Shown piece by piece: positions 26,701-41,700 of a stretch of 64,000 nt of DNA. Position numbers and translations under genes: made by a program. Position 1 is the stretch's first letter, and every line of letters begins with the position of its first letter. The notes under the pieces are model-generated. The model saw nothing but the letters and a program-made list of their open reading frames with translations. It was not told the origin of the DNA and did not search any database. Source of the stretch: Siphonodentalium dalli (lineage: Eukaryota; Mollusca; Scaphopoda; Gadilida; Siphonodentaliidae); NCBI GenBank assembly GCA_032622095.1, contig CP136067.1:180580556-180644555 (forward strand), in the 5' to 3' direction.

Positions 26701-29700
26701 ACAGGATTACATTTTTCTCTTGTCGTGTCTATTTCATTCCTAACTTAGAAGTATGTCGATCTGGTAAATAATTGACTGGAGAGAATGCTTACACGTATAG
26801 CATTTATGTCTTGGCCACTAACTGAGAGCTGTGATAATAATAGTAAGTTATCGTTGGAGACCCCCCCACAATGGAGATCTCTAGTCGCATCCATGTAGCC
26901 AATGTGTTCTTATACCTTATAATCGGGGAGGTGGCTACATGTAGATGGTCCCCATTGGTGGGTGGTTGGGAAACTTGGGTTTGTCCACCTTGACATTTCC
27001 AAATGTACGTACCTTGAACCAGACCAAAGTCAAGTGTTCTCGAAATACTACTTTGCACCCCCCCCCCCTCCCAGTTGAACTTTCCAAATGGTACCTCAAA
27101 CATTTCCAAATGAAATGTCCAACCTGACACCCTCTAAACCTAAATTGTTCAACCGATAGCCATTCCGACCAAACTTTGGACCAAAAGTAGAAGAATATAC
27201 TGCTGTTGGTCTAAAAACAACACATTCCCCCCACTAAATACTGGTTGGAAAATCAAACAATCAATAATATATATTGTTTGTATCTCAGGATGTCTGCTGT
27301 TCACATTTCTAGCTACATGTAGCTGGGACTAATATTATATATTATATGAGTCCCAGTCTCTATATAGTAAGCTATTATATGTTTTGGGTTGGGAGGTAGG
27401 CCCACCACCCGGGGGTGATACGTGGTGGCTCGGAGTGTTTTTAGGTGGTATTTAGGGCGGGCCACCCACACATTCCGTCAAATCGGTCGAAATCCTTACC
27501 ATTCTCGAAAATGGTCCATACCCAATTTTCACCACTCGGGGTGGTGCCACTGGGGGGGGGGGGGTGATGGGTGGAGGTCGGAGTGTTTCTATGTGGTATT
27601 CGGGGCGGGCCACACACCCATGCCGTCAAGTCAGCCGAAAGCGACATTTTTGAAAATAAGGAATATATAGGGAAGGGAATAAGTTTGCGGTTTTAGTAAA
27701 CGCCTGATAAAAGTCGTTCTATTGGGAATTTTTACACCAAATTTTCAGAGAATATAGAGTAAACACAGTACTATCGGAATATCGCAAAGGAGTTCTGTGC
27801 ATTTGGGATTGATTAACCCTCAGACTGCCGAAGCTGCCGTCAATAAATTCGTTTTTTTCGTGTTCGACGAAAATGAAACTTGTCTGTTTAAAGGTCCAAT
27901 TTTCGTGTCGAATGGTGATATAATCTCCAGTTGTCAAGTTCATGGATAAATTACATCACACTTAATCGGCTTATGTCCGCGGCCATAAACCTGTGTTTTT
28001 ATAACAATTTATTTGAGACAAACTGTTGAGCGCATACGTTGCGCAGTCGGCGCTTATCAGTTGAAGTTAATAATCGCGAAGCCTGTGTAACAAATGTTCA
28101 AATACAACAGAACAAAATACGTAAAATAAATAGCGTGACCAATGAGCATTCACAAAACAATATACATCAGTTTTGAAAACGAGTAAAAACGATTGTAAAT
28201 GAAAACGCTCTTTATCGTGTAGCGGCGCTTTTGCGCAAGAAGGTTTTTAATGGACGCAATCATTGGATATTGTTCTAGGCAAAAAAACAAAAACAATACA
28301 AAATGTGTTCAAACTTCCTCTTTTGAAAGTTGAAGTAAAACATCACGGGTGTTGTTGCAGCCAAATTCACCATTCGACACGAAATGGGACCTTTAAACAG
28401 ACAAGTTTCATTTTCGTCGAACACGAAAAAGCGAATTTATTGACGACAGCTTCGGCAGTCTGAGGGTTAATCAATCCCAAATGCACAGAACTCCTTTACG
28501 ATATTCCGATAGTACTGTGTTTACTCTATATTCTCTGAAAATTTGGTGTAAAAATTCCCAATAGAAATACTTTTATCAGGCGTTTACTAAAACCGCAAAG
28601 TATTGAGAAATTATAGTGCAATTTTCTAAATTTTCGCATTATTTCATCGCATAAAATCATTTAAAATACGACAAGCAACTGGAAATGTTTTTGAACATTC
28701 TAGAAGGGGTACATGTCCCTGATATATGTTTAAAATTTATCGCGTAAACTATGACAGATACCAAAGTTATAATTAGTTTTATAGACCCACCCTAAATGCC
28801 CCATAGTAAATGCATGCGACCGTAAAGCACGTGGCTTTATTTGGATACGTTCTGGCCCACAATGCAACAGTCAAAATGGTTATCTGTAAAATGGTCTATA
28901 GGTAAAATAAAGTCCATCCTGATTACGATACGCGGCAAACTAACTTCATTTATATTATTCGATTAATACAAGCCGTTACTCTTTTCATCATTACTATCAA
29001 TAAACACGAATTATGCATGCACGTAAGAAACAGGTCTGTTGTGACAAACGCATGGCCAAATAGCCTGTCTTAGAAAAGCCGACGAAATTACTAACAGATG
29101 TACATCGTTTAGGAATTTCGTCTGCTTTCCAAAGAGACATACACAGCGTACTCCGGTATCAGGCTATAGGAGGCCATGCAGTTAGCTCGTACTGTGAGAA
29201 GCACACTCGATTAATTATCTTCATCCGGGCACTCTGAACCAACGGGGCCCGCTTCTTCGTTATGTCGCAATAATCAAAGTGCCCCTTTAAGAGTAGTAAT
29301 AAACCACACAGATATCACATTGAATGGTATACTAACTTAAGAGTAGTAATAAACCACACAGATATCACACTGAACGGTATACTAACTTAAGAGTAGTAAT
29401 AAACCACACAGATATTACATTGAATGGTATACTAACTTAAGAGTCGTAACATTTTCATTACTAGAATCAAGCCTGGATAGAGTGTGCCTATCATTCGCAG
29501 AATGAGATCCCCAGAGAGTGAATTTGCTGATGCTGCCCCGCATTATGGGCTAGCATCACCAAATTCACATTCTGGGGTGCTCATTCTGCTAAGGCCTCAA
29601 CTGCTATGGCAGACCTAGGGTCAGATTTAAGTTCCCAGTTGAAGTTGGTGATGTTCACCCATTAGTCACATCGATTATGCAATTTATACTCTGCAAATTA

Positions 29701-32700
29701 AGGAATATAAGAATTGAAAAGGGAAAAAATAACTAAAAACAATGTTAATTTGAGACTATAGATACTTCCCAGAAGGTGAGGCCTAAGCAGAAAGAGGTCC
29801 CCAGAGAGTGAATTTTGTAATGCTAGGACCTCATTCTGTCAATGTCAGACACATTATATCCAGACTTGACCAGAATATAATAAAAGCAAATGATTACAAG
29901 ATTTAATCTGAGACTTGAAGATTATGCCACTTTATTGAATTCTCAAAAACCAGAGTAAGATAGGAGAGGCTAACTGGCATGCACACATTAGTAAACACAA
30001 TAAACTGAATACATTATAGTGCTAGGCTACGACACCAATGTTCCAATAATTGACTGGTAAAATGGCATATTAATCCAAAATTGAGCATAAATAATGAGGG
30101 GCCTTATCTAAAAGTGACATATAATGTTCAGGCCTCATTTAAACCTAGTAATTGATCACTTTTGTCATGTTCTTGAAATAAAAATAGGTGAAGTAAAATA
30201 TATGATATACTTATTTATCACATGATTAGCCCCTAAAGCCGGCCTCATATTTTTTAGTATGACACACGTGTATTATCGGCATGCGCAGAGACGTAAGAGC
30301 TTAGTGCAAATATATCGATCAATGTTATTATTATGTTAATAATGATATTCAATTTGTGTTGGGTTATTTAGTGTTGACTGTGAGATAAACATGAGTGAAC
30401 AATCATTTTCAACTTTCCGTACTTTATTTTTACCTAATAGGAAAAACCTAACAACCTACCCTCCATGTTAATGCATGCTGTAGAACAAAATTATTTACTT
30501 CCTGGAGTGATCATTTCTAATTTCGAAGTGTGACAAGAGCAGATTTAAAACAAGACTTAATTTTTAGACATGAAGAACATGTGCCGCTTTAACAAATTCT
30601 CCAAACCAGAGTAAGATATGAAAGGTTAGCTGAAATGCACTCTTTAGTAGACATAATACAGTTATATTTCCAGGCCACGACACCAATGTTCAAATAATTG
30701 ACTGGTAAATGGGTCTAATAATTGCTAATGAAAAGGAGAGGCCCCAACTCAATAAAAGCTGGTCCAGTCATTTTTATTTTTTTTCTAGCAACCTACCATT
30801 TTCAAGAGATTATCTTTAGATAGGCCCACTGACATCTAAAATTGAAAACATTGATGCGTCACAAGGTACATTTCAGATAATTTCGTTGTTCAAATCCAAT
30901 ATTTATAACAGAAAATTTTGATAAAATGTTTGACGAGTCTTTTAAAAGAAAATTTCAGTGACGAGGGAGGTCCATCTGAACAAGGAAATATTATTTATTT
31001 GGCCTAAAATTGATGCGTCACAAGACATATTTAAGATATTTTCGTTGTTCAAATCCAATATTTATAACAGAAAATATTTTTAAAATGTTTGACGTGTCTT
31101 TTAAAAAATAATTTCAGTGACGAGGTGCATCTGAACAAGAAATTTTTATTTATTTGGCCTAATGTTCCATATATAATTGTCTGACAACATAGGTATTAAT
31201 TTGATTGGCCTTAGTGAAGTACCCTAATACCAGTCAATTTGTTGACAACAAGTCAATGAGAAATATTTACACTATTTTCTTCGAGATTCCATTTCTGTAT
31301 GTATCCTGCCCGACTGGCTGATGGCATTCGTAGTACGTCCTACATTCGAGAATATACACAGACTATATGTGACCCGCCATATCAAATCCAGTCGGAAGTC
31401 GGGATTTTTTTACCCTGTGCCAATGCATTCTCTTATATATGCGAGTCGACCATAGGTCGCCTCGCATATATAAGAGAATGCATTGGCTTAACAATTTTTT
31501 ATCATGTTTTTTAAATAAATGGCACATAGAAGAGTGTCGTCTGCTCATGTTTGTCTGGGGCTCTGTATGGGTGAAATTATAAAATTGTTAAAGAATACAA
31601 GAACAAATTATTAAAATTGTAAAAAATTGTTAGGCCAATGCATTCTCTTATATATGCAAGGCGACCTATGGTCGACTCGCATATATAAGAGTATGCATTG
31701 GCACAGGGTAAAAAAATCACGACTTCCGACTGGATTTGATATGGCGGGTCACATATGACTTCATACAAATGTCAAATCTAAGATCAAATGACAAATCTAA
31801 GATCACACACAAAACACATGTTTGAACATAGAACACACAGTGAAGCATGGCGACTACAATCGCAGTCAAAAAACGTGTTAGAGATGTTCGATTGAGTGAT
31901 TTTGGATGAAAAATATCACACAGAATCTATCAACAAACACATTTTATGGACATTTGTTTGGGAATTATTTGTGAGAGCAACTGAATTAGAACCAGAGCTG
32001 CTAGCCAATGTGTTAGCATTGCCCCAGAAATAAAAAAATTATTGAACACTCAACTGATTACCCTCATATATAGTAGTGAACATCCATACAAAATTTTAAT
32101 TGAGATTTGTCAACCGGTGATGGAGATATCTGCTTGTATGGACAAAACAACCAACATTTCCAGATAAACAAAGATGAAAATCTGGAAAAAAACGTTTGAA
32201 CAGAAGGAATGCCTTCATAGTAGTGCACATCCATACCAAATTTCATGCAGATACAACAACTGGTGTTTGAGATATCTGCCCAGATGGAAGGATGGAGCGG
32301 AACAGATGGATAAATGTCCAGACGAATGGATGGACTGACCAGGTCAATCCAGTATACCCCCTCTTCGAGAGTGGGGGTATAAATATAAAATTACGCACTC
32401 GCTTTATGTTTTAAATATTTTTGTACCAGAGAAGAGAGAAATTTACTTTGCATGGTCTAAACTAGCTTCTTTTTGCTCAACTATAGATAACAAAAGGAGA
32501 TAATTTATGAGTCAAAATATGAAATGAATGACACAATTTATTATTTAGTATTGAATGGGCTAAGTTATATGATTCCTTGGAAATTTAAATATAGATCTGG
32601 ATGTGAATACTCATGTGATGGGTAATGAATGGTGAAATATACTACAGAGAATAAAGCTAATTCTATATTGGGCTAGTAAGTTCGATAGAAAATAGTTTCA

Positions 32701-35700
32701 ATACCTGTTTCTCAGGTTGTTCGTCATCTTCATCATCAAAATCATCCTCATAATCCTGCAATAGTTGGAGAAAAGGTTAAAATATGTTTATAATCAAGGA
32801 CCTTTGATAAGGCCAATATAAAAATATTGCTTGATTACATCCCCTCCCGACCCTATTTTTAGTCCCCTCTTTGCAAATCTTTTTTACTAATTTTTTTCTC
32901 ATGCCTTAAGTCTTTCATGACGAGAGCTGCGCTGATGCAGATGCAGCATTACAGACCTTGTGCCAGTGCATTCTCTTATATATGTGAGTATCCCATAGGG
33001 AGCCTCTCATATATCAGAGAATGCACTGGCTTACAAGATCAAGGTAAATATTGTTAGGCCAATTCATTCTCTTATATATGCGAGGCTCACTATGGGCGAC
33101 TCACATATATAAGAGAATGCATTGTCACAGGGTTTTCGCAAAAAATCAGGAAGCTCCAGTCATGGAAGTGTTAATCATCAAATTACATTTCAATGATTCA
33201 CTAATCAGTCTATTTTGATCAAATTGGACAATCTAAATCACCTCGTAATATATAAGATAGGATACTGCTTCAATATCTAGAACTCTCCATGGCCATTTAT
33301 GTTAGGAAGATTAAAATATAAAAAATTAAATTCGCCCTCCCACCCTATTTTTCTGAAAGAGTTGGATGAAAATCTAGCAATTTATTTATATTGACTTAAT
33401 ATGTGCTAAATATAGTAGCTTAACCCTTTACCCAACAAACCGGCCAAATAAGGCTTCAACAGCCTAAAATATCTTCGGTCTGTCTCAATAGAACCATACA
33501 AATATGGATATCATTGGAACCGGCTCCTTGACCACATTGTGATAGTTACAGTTATGCCCTGTGCCAATGCATTCTCTTATATATGCGAGTCGACCATAGG
33601 TCGCCTCGCATATATAAGAGAATGCATTGGCCTAAAAAAAATCTTTTTTTACCATTTTTTCTTACATTCGCACGTAGAAAGCGACAAAATGTGTGCCATT
33701 AGTCATTCGCCGAACTTTAGTGATAAAATTTGCACCATAAGCATATTTGGTGCTTGTATCCCTTTTGTCGCTCGCTAAAACATACAGCATTTTGCATTTG
33801 GTGCATGCCGAAAGCAACAGAACATGCAACATTAGTTGTACATTTCGTCACTTTCGGAGAGTGCCAAAACATGCGACATTTCACTGGTTTTGGCACACGC
33901 CAAAAGCGACAAAACATGTCCTACATTTTGTCGCTTTCGACTAATGTCCTACATTTTGTCGCTTTCGACTAATGGCCCACATTTTGTCACTAATAGTAGT
34001 GGCCCTAATAGTTTTCCATACCAGACAATTTAACCCTTTACCCAACAAACCGGCCAAAACCGGCCAAATAAAGCTTCAACATCCTGGACGGCTCATGGTG
34101 GTTTAACCCTTTAACCCAACAAACCGGCCAAAACCGGCCAAATAAAGCTTCAACATCCTGGACGGCTCATGGTGGTTTAACCCTTTACCCAACAAACCGG
34201 CCAAAACCGGCCAAATAAAGCTTCAACATCCTAGACGGCTCATGGTGGTTTAACCCTTTACCCAACAAACCGGCCAAAACCGGCCAAATAAAGCTTCAAC
34301 ATCCTGGACGGCTCATGGTGGTTTAACCCTTTACCCAACAAACCGGCCAAAACCGACCAAATAAAGCTTCAACAGCCTAAAATATCTTTGGTATGTCTCA
34401 ATAGAACCATACAAATATGGATATCATTGGAACCGGCTCCTTGACCACATTGTGATAGTTACAGTTATGCCCTGTGCCAATGCATTGGCCTAAAAACAAT
34501 CTTTTTTTAACACTTTTTACCATTTTTTCTTACAATCTTTAACAATTTTATAATTTTTAATGTGTTGAGCCAATGCATTCTCTTATATATGCGAGGCGAC
34601 CTATGGTCGACTCGCATATATAAGAGAATGCATTGGCACAGGGCCCTTCTGTTGGGTAAAGGGTTAATAGTCTGAAACAAATAGCAGACAAACAAATCGG
34701 AAACACATGTTATTTTGTTTGCCTAATGTTGTCAAACATTTTAGCAGGGAATCCCATCACTTTCAAAAACTATTACATCAGTGTCAGCGAAGCACAAATC
34801 GAGTGCACTTGCGACAGGACTCAGTTGCAGCAAATCAGATGACAGTTGCATCAAATTTTAATGCAAATAATGGGTGGTGACATCATACATTAGGGAAAAC
34901 CCTGTATAGCAGTGGTAATCAGACTTGTTTAATCTCCCGGATCGTGCGGGAGACTACCGCTTTGAGGCCTCATCTCCCGCACTCCCGGATTAAGCTTGTA
35001 ATCTCACGGTTTCAATCAAATCAACAACAACAAAAAATATAATGTCAAAATTCTCAGAACGCGGAAGTATTTTCAATTGAAACCATGTGTGAACGAGATT
35101 TGCCGAGATCAGGTGTGCTCCATTGATAACCGGAGTAGACACTGGTGTTTACTACACTGTTTCTTTGTCACGACTGATGACTCGCACTTTCAAAAGAACT
35201 TAATTGAATGCATGGCAGTTTGTTTCCTTTGGGGATCAATAATTACTATAAGCACCCAAACATGGCGTGTTAGTAAATAGATGCACATGCTATATATACT
35301 GGGGTTGGGTTTATTTCCGCAATAAATCATTATAGTTTACTAGTTCTCATGGTGTTAAATTTAGAAATGTCTGGTGTTTTAATTCTGCGAAACGCTACCG
35401 AAATGACAGGACAGTGACGAAGTTGTTGATAGTCCATCGAAACTACGCCGATATGACTCCAAGTATAGGGATTCGTGGGCTGAAGAATTTTCTTGGTTTT
35501 AAATGTTATAACTCTATACATTGATATTATGAAATAAATAATCAAAGAAAAAATATAAAAAAATTTTTATTTTTTATTATTTTTATTGATCAGAAATGTG
35601 CATTTACATTAATTCATCCTTTGAAATGGGAAGATTAATTACATTTAACTACTTTAAAATCACTACCCACCATTTTTCAAAGGAAGAAATAGTGAAAATG

Positions 35701-38700
35701 TTACTTTTTGGCTGCAATTTGTTATCTCCCTGACAAGACCCAAATCTCCCTGACTGAAGGGGCAGAATCTCAGTGACAAATTTTTAGGCATTAAACAGGT
35801 CTGGTGGTAATGCAAAGGACATTGGGATATTTGTGACTATCAGACCTGTAGCTGTTCAATAATCTGGGTTCGCTTAGACTGAGTATATTATACCTCAAAG
35901 TCATCTTCATAATCTCCGTACCCGTCATCCTCTTCATCATGCTTATTATTTGATGAAGGGGCTGGCTTTTGTTTCTCTTCTTCCTCCTATGAAGATAAAT
36001 AAATAATATGTGAAATATAAAGTCGTGCAAAATCCACATTGATTAAGTCATAATATTGGCATTCTACACACTAAATTTGAAACTAATATCTCCATATAAA
36101 TAAAAAAAATTACCATCCAGAAACGAAAAATGTGTGGACTGATAATATAATACTAGTATGATTATTTTAAAAAAAAATTAAGTTATGATAAAATACTCAC
36201 ATCTGATGAAGAATCCCTGTTTCTTCGTTCTCGTTCTCTCTTTCTGTAACAAATATGAAAAAAAAAGATGATGATATATAAAACAATTCATTCTCATGGT
36301 TAAATACTTTTTGAAGTGCAAGATATTTTATTTATTTGAGTTATATTTTTTTAATCCGGTGTTAATTTTTAATTTGAATTTAATTTAAAGAGAATATTTT
36401 CCAAATGAACCAGTTTCTTAAAATTTCCTATTAGTTCTGGGTAAGAAGTAGGAATTCATCATCTTAATTCTTGCTATCAACCAAGAAATGATTATTCAAA
36501 TCACCCATTTGATACAATTTATATTATATTTATATTATTGGTCACACCAATAATATTTAATATTTTTCAACATTTAATTTTCAATCATACTTAACCCTTT
36601 CATTACAGCAGCTGTGCTGGTGCTAGAGATGGGCGGTACTCGGTATTTACCGTGCGGTATCGGTATCAGCGTAATACCGATTTACCGTACCGAATCAAAA
36701 CTAAACATACCGATTTTTCGGTATTGAAATTATTCATGTGTTGCCAACTTGTGAGTCTTCGTATTGAGTAAAGTTTCTCAGTAAACAGTTTTGATTTGGT
36801 ACTTTAATTAAAATTAATCTCAGAATTATACAAATCCATCAGACCATCACAAAGAACCCGACTGGTAAAAAGCAGCCACTTGATAAGAACTCAGCTGACC
36901 GTGTCGGTGACCCGTGTTATCAGTTTGACAGGCCTTGAGCGAGCAAAAGGAATACACACTCACAGATGGTTGACCTAGTTACGGGCCTAACAATCAATGC
37001 AGTTGTTAGAATAGATACACAGTGTATCAAAGAAGCTGTGATGTAACGTATTGTTACATTGTAACGTCGTCAATGACACACTGACTGTCACTGTGTAATG
37101 CCCAGGCGGTGGCAGTCCGTATAGCACGTGGTTTGGCGACTTCAAAGACACCACAATCCAATTTCATTTGTACAGTGAATCATAATCTACTTTCACTTTC
37201 TAAAAATAGAACAGATCCATCAATTGATTAAATTCTAAGATTTATTTCGCGTTGCGGCTATTTATAGGGAGTTGTGAATTGTGCTCACTGATTACTACTC
37301 ACAATTTTATTCACTCGCGAAAATGTGACGAAATTGACACGTATAGATATTGTAGCCATGCAATGATGCAATCTCTTATTCTTTTCAAAAGGGATGCGAC
37401 GGCGTGCTTGTAAATCATCAAACAGATGTGTGAATATCACTTAATTGAATAATTGTGTAGGTCATTGTGTTGCCTCATTTAGCTGTTGTCACGAATGTAG
37501 TAAATCCGTGGGCATATATACATGCATATTGTTCAGTTAAAAACTTGAATTACCGCAATTTACCGGGAATATCTGCTCTGGTTTTGTAATTTAATAGCAA
37601 TACCGATTACCGTACCGATACCGCGGTAAATCGACGAAAATTTACCGATACCGATACCGAGCTTGAAATTTCAATACCGCCCATCTCTAGCTGGTGCAGC
37701 ATTAAAGATCCTGTGCCAGTGCGGTAAGAGAATACATTAGCCTAACAATATTTATCATGACCTTGTAAGCCAGTGTATTATTCTCTTATATATGCGAGGC
37801 TCCCTATATATCTATTATATATTTTGGAAGATCTGTCTGTGTGTGTGTCTGTCTGTAATCGATGGACTCGAAAACGGCCGAGCCGATTTCGATGAAACTT
37901 GGTATGTGTGGGTATGTTCGGCCGGGGAGTAACATAGGCATATTAATTTTCAGATCCGAGGTCAACTTTTCACGTGCCGAGGTAAATTATGTTTTTACGC
38001 TGTGTTACGGGACTTTCATTTGAGTTCGGTGCTTACAAATCGATTCGAAACAGCGCGAATAATAAAATGCCAGTCATAATAATGACACTGTGAGAATCTT
38101 TGGTGTTTCCTCTTTCCAACAATATATAATGCGTATGTATCCATTTTAGTTATCTGCCTCAATTATCAAGAAGAAGTGGTACTATCTTCCATCAGGATAA
38201 AAACAATGCGTAACTTCTATGACGTCGTTAGAGGTCATAAACGTTAGATCACGTTAATGCTTAACCGGCCGATGCATTTGACTGTTTCAGACGTCTTGGC
38301 GATATCTCGGGCACCGATGGTAATTTATCTTTACGTTGAAACTTGATAATTAATGAGCGTGTGTATATGAGGCGCGTTTATATACTTGAGTGGAAATCAA
38401 ATCGGGTTAAACTGGCGGATTTTTACGGACGAAATTTGATGCATAGGGTATCTCGGTATCCGCTGGGCCGATTTCCCGGTATCCGCTGGACCGATTTCCA
38501 CCATTTTTGGGGCGTTGGTGTTTGACCACACCTGCCCTTGACCTTCAAAATGGTCAATTCAAGGTCAAAGCCCGGACGAAGTCGGGTCACCTTCTAGTAT
38601 ATATATATAGAGAATATATAAGAGAATGCACTGGAACAGGATCTATAATGCAGCACCAGTGCAGCTCCCCTCAAGAAAGGGTTGGAGGGATGGGCGGCCA

Positions 38701-41700
38701 TTTCCCAATCATGAAGCAATGTGGATTAGCTGGATTTTGAACTGACAGCGGGTATTTGGTGTAATTTTAATGTGATTGTTGATGGCGCCAAGAAATTAAA
38801 TCTTCGCCTTCCACAGCACAACGGAATATTTTCATTGGACGATCCGTAGTTCCAAGTGTTTGTCTATAAACAAATAGTTTTGTTACTATTTTGATGTTTG
38901 TTTACATAACAAAGCATACAAATGTGACAATAACATGCAATGTACGCGATACTTATGATTGGTATAAGAACAAAATCTGTCTATTATATAATATTCTTTC
39001 TGTTTATGGCGATTTTAGCGGATGTGACTATTTTAACAGTAATACTCACTGCGAAGGCTGCCCTTATCTTTAACCCTTTACCCAACAAACCGGCCAAAAC
39101 CGGCCAAATAAAGCTTCAACAGCCTAAATTATCTTCGGTCTGTCTCAATAGAACCATACAAATATGGGTATCATTGGAACCGGCTCATTGACCACATTGT
39201 GATGGTTACAGCTATGCCCTGTGCCAATGCATTCTCTTATATATGCGAGTCGACCATAGGTCGCCTCGCATATATAAGAGAATGCATTGGCCTAAAAAAA
39301 ATCTTTTTTTAACACTTTTTACCATTTTTTCTTACATTCTTTAACAATTTTATAATTTTTAATGTTTTAAGCCAATGCATTCTCTTATATATGAGGGTGA
39401 CGACCCCCCTTTTCGTACGCCGGATGCGGGGTCTGTTATGGCGTATTCCGGATGCCAGACCACCGTACGCCGGATGCCATCGGCCACATATATCGGATGC
39501 CGGATGCTTCCATTGATAATTTTTTTTTTAACACTTTTTACCATTTTTTCTTACATTCTTTAACAATTTTATAATTTTTAATATGTTAAGCCAATGCATT
39601 CTCTTATATATGCGAGGCGACCTATGGTCGACTCGCATATATAAGAGAATGCATTGGCACAGGGCCCTTCTGTTGGGTAAAGGGTTAAGCATTCTTGAAA
39701 ATGAAATGCTGAAAACTATTAAAGATTATTTTTACCGTCTTTCTTCCTTCTCTTTATCTTTCTTTTCCTCTCGTTCTCGTTGCCTCCTGTCTGACTCATC
39801 TTTCTCTCTCCTGTCTTTATGCCTTCTGTCATCCCGAGTATCATCACTCCTTTTCTTTTCATCATCCTTAAAATGGCAGTGAACCAATTAGTAGTGAATG
39901 AGCCTGCTAAACATTCTATATATAACGGTGTGGCCATAGATAGTCTAGAGTCAACTAGATGTAAAAAGTGTCCCTTTAACATGTTCACTGCCGACGCCCA
40001 TTCAATTACATGCAAAAAGTATGAGACAACTCGTAGTTGGCAGTGATCTACACAATTACATGATTTTCCTCTGACATTTAAAACGAGAGGCCGATCACGA
40101 TCGGCAGATGTTTAACCCATACCTTGGCGATAGCGACTAGCCATAACTGATAATTTGTCAAAGATATGATCACAGGAATTAATCCATATATCAGTACCCA
40201 ACTTGAAATCAAAAGCTCAAATAATTTGTCTTAAGAAAAGGTTAAAGTATTTGGGTTGGGGAGGAGTAGTTTTAAATCTCATAACTCTGTCCCTATTCTC
40301 ACTGTGAGATCCAATGGTTTAGTGATTTCGGAGGACATGTTTAGGAGTTTAAGTTAACTCATTGGAAGCAAAAGTGATAAATCCCTATCTTTGCCACTTT
40401 TGACTTGCCAGATATTCAAAATTTATTATTCACTTCTAAAGAGAAATTATAATTGTTGACAAGCCAGACTGCTTAGAACGACATATATGTAGGGGATTCC
40501 ATCTCGTATTTAAATGGTACTTTAATTACCCCCCCCTTCCCCCATTCTCCCCAGTTATTTGTTTATCAAACATGGACAGATATAAGATCAGATCTGACCT
40601 GTGTATTAAATAAGATTAAGTGTTTCATAACAGGGGTGTATGGTTTTCAAAAAATATATGTAGTTTATACAATTCAAAAGTATTATCTATATAATGTTAT
40701 ACAGACATAATATGATGGGGATGCTGGCCCCTATGACCACTAAATCGTTCATATAAAAGAAAGTAAGTTAGCCCTCATTTGAATGGTTTCACACATTACA
40801 ATGTTTTACAAGTAGCTTGGGCACTAAAAGCCACACCCTTCAATGTTAATCTTCTAAGTGCTCTGTGGCCCCTATAATTCAATCAACCATGAAAATGTGA
40901 ACAAATGGGAAAATAAGGTTCCTGGAAATACTAACATCTACCATATTGATTTTCAAAACAAGTCATCACTTACAATAGTCATGTATATTTATCTGCCTGT
41001 TTCCCATTGCATAGATAAATCATATTGGCTATCAGCTGTTGTTTTAATTTCAAATTGAAAGCACGTGTCTGAAGGGTTAATATATTTTTCAAAAATCAAT
41101 TAATCAGTCAATACCAAAATTGATAGAAGTGAAAAGTGTGCAAAGATACCCAATAGATATTAAGAGATATGAGGAAGAGTCCATGTACATTATAGCATGT
41201 GTCTATGGAAACCTTGGAAAGGGTTAATTATTTTTGAAGCAAATTAATGGAATTTAGAAGACACTTATATAGGTGAGGGGGCCCTTATCTCACCCTGTAA
41301 TGAAATTTTAAGAATAGGAAAAACACCAGTCTTGTGCTGCCATTAATCAATTTGACAGTTAGAATAAACAAACAGCCAGCCACCAGTGTTGTTTATCTTG
41401 CTTGACCCACCAGAGCTCTGTATCATATGTCATCACTCATTTCATAACAGATTTCACTTGGAATGACAACATCTATAAATATCCTCTCATATACTCTGGA
41501 TGTTGGATGATCACATGGTAATTTATTGATATCATTATATTACATGAAACTATTGCAATAAAATCTTCATATTTTCAAAACAGGATATCACACCTAATTA
41601 ATCGTATAAAACTAAAATAAATGAAAGTGTCAATTTTTTGTTATTATTTATTTTATTTTTTTATTGTTATTAAAGTTCAAACAAAATTTAATATTTGTAT

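Larger units (their letters stand above)
36591..38684. mobile_element. piggyBac-like MITE carrying two later insertions
   Basis: Left TTAACCCTTTCATTACAGC. The remaining pieces at 37698-37810 and 38598-38684 continue the family sequence around a hAT element and a Helitron. The right end GAAAGGGTTGG is slightly changed. Confidence 0.75.

Noticed and set aside
27684-28599. Clear hAT or piggyBac assignment of the long-armed foldback
   Set aside because: No matching 8-bp or TTAA duplication could be read at its outer ends.
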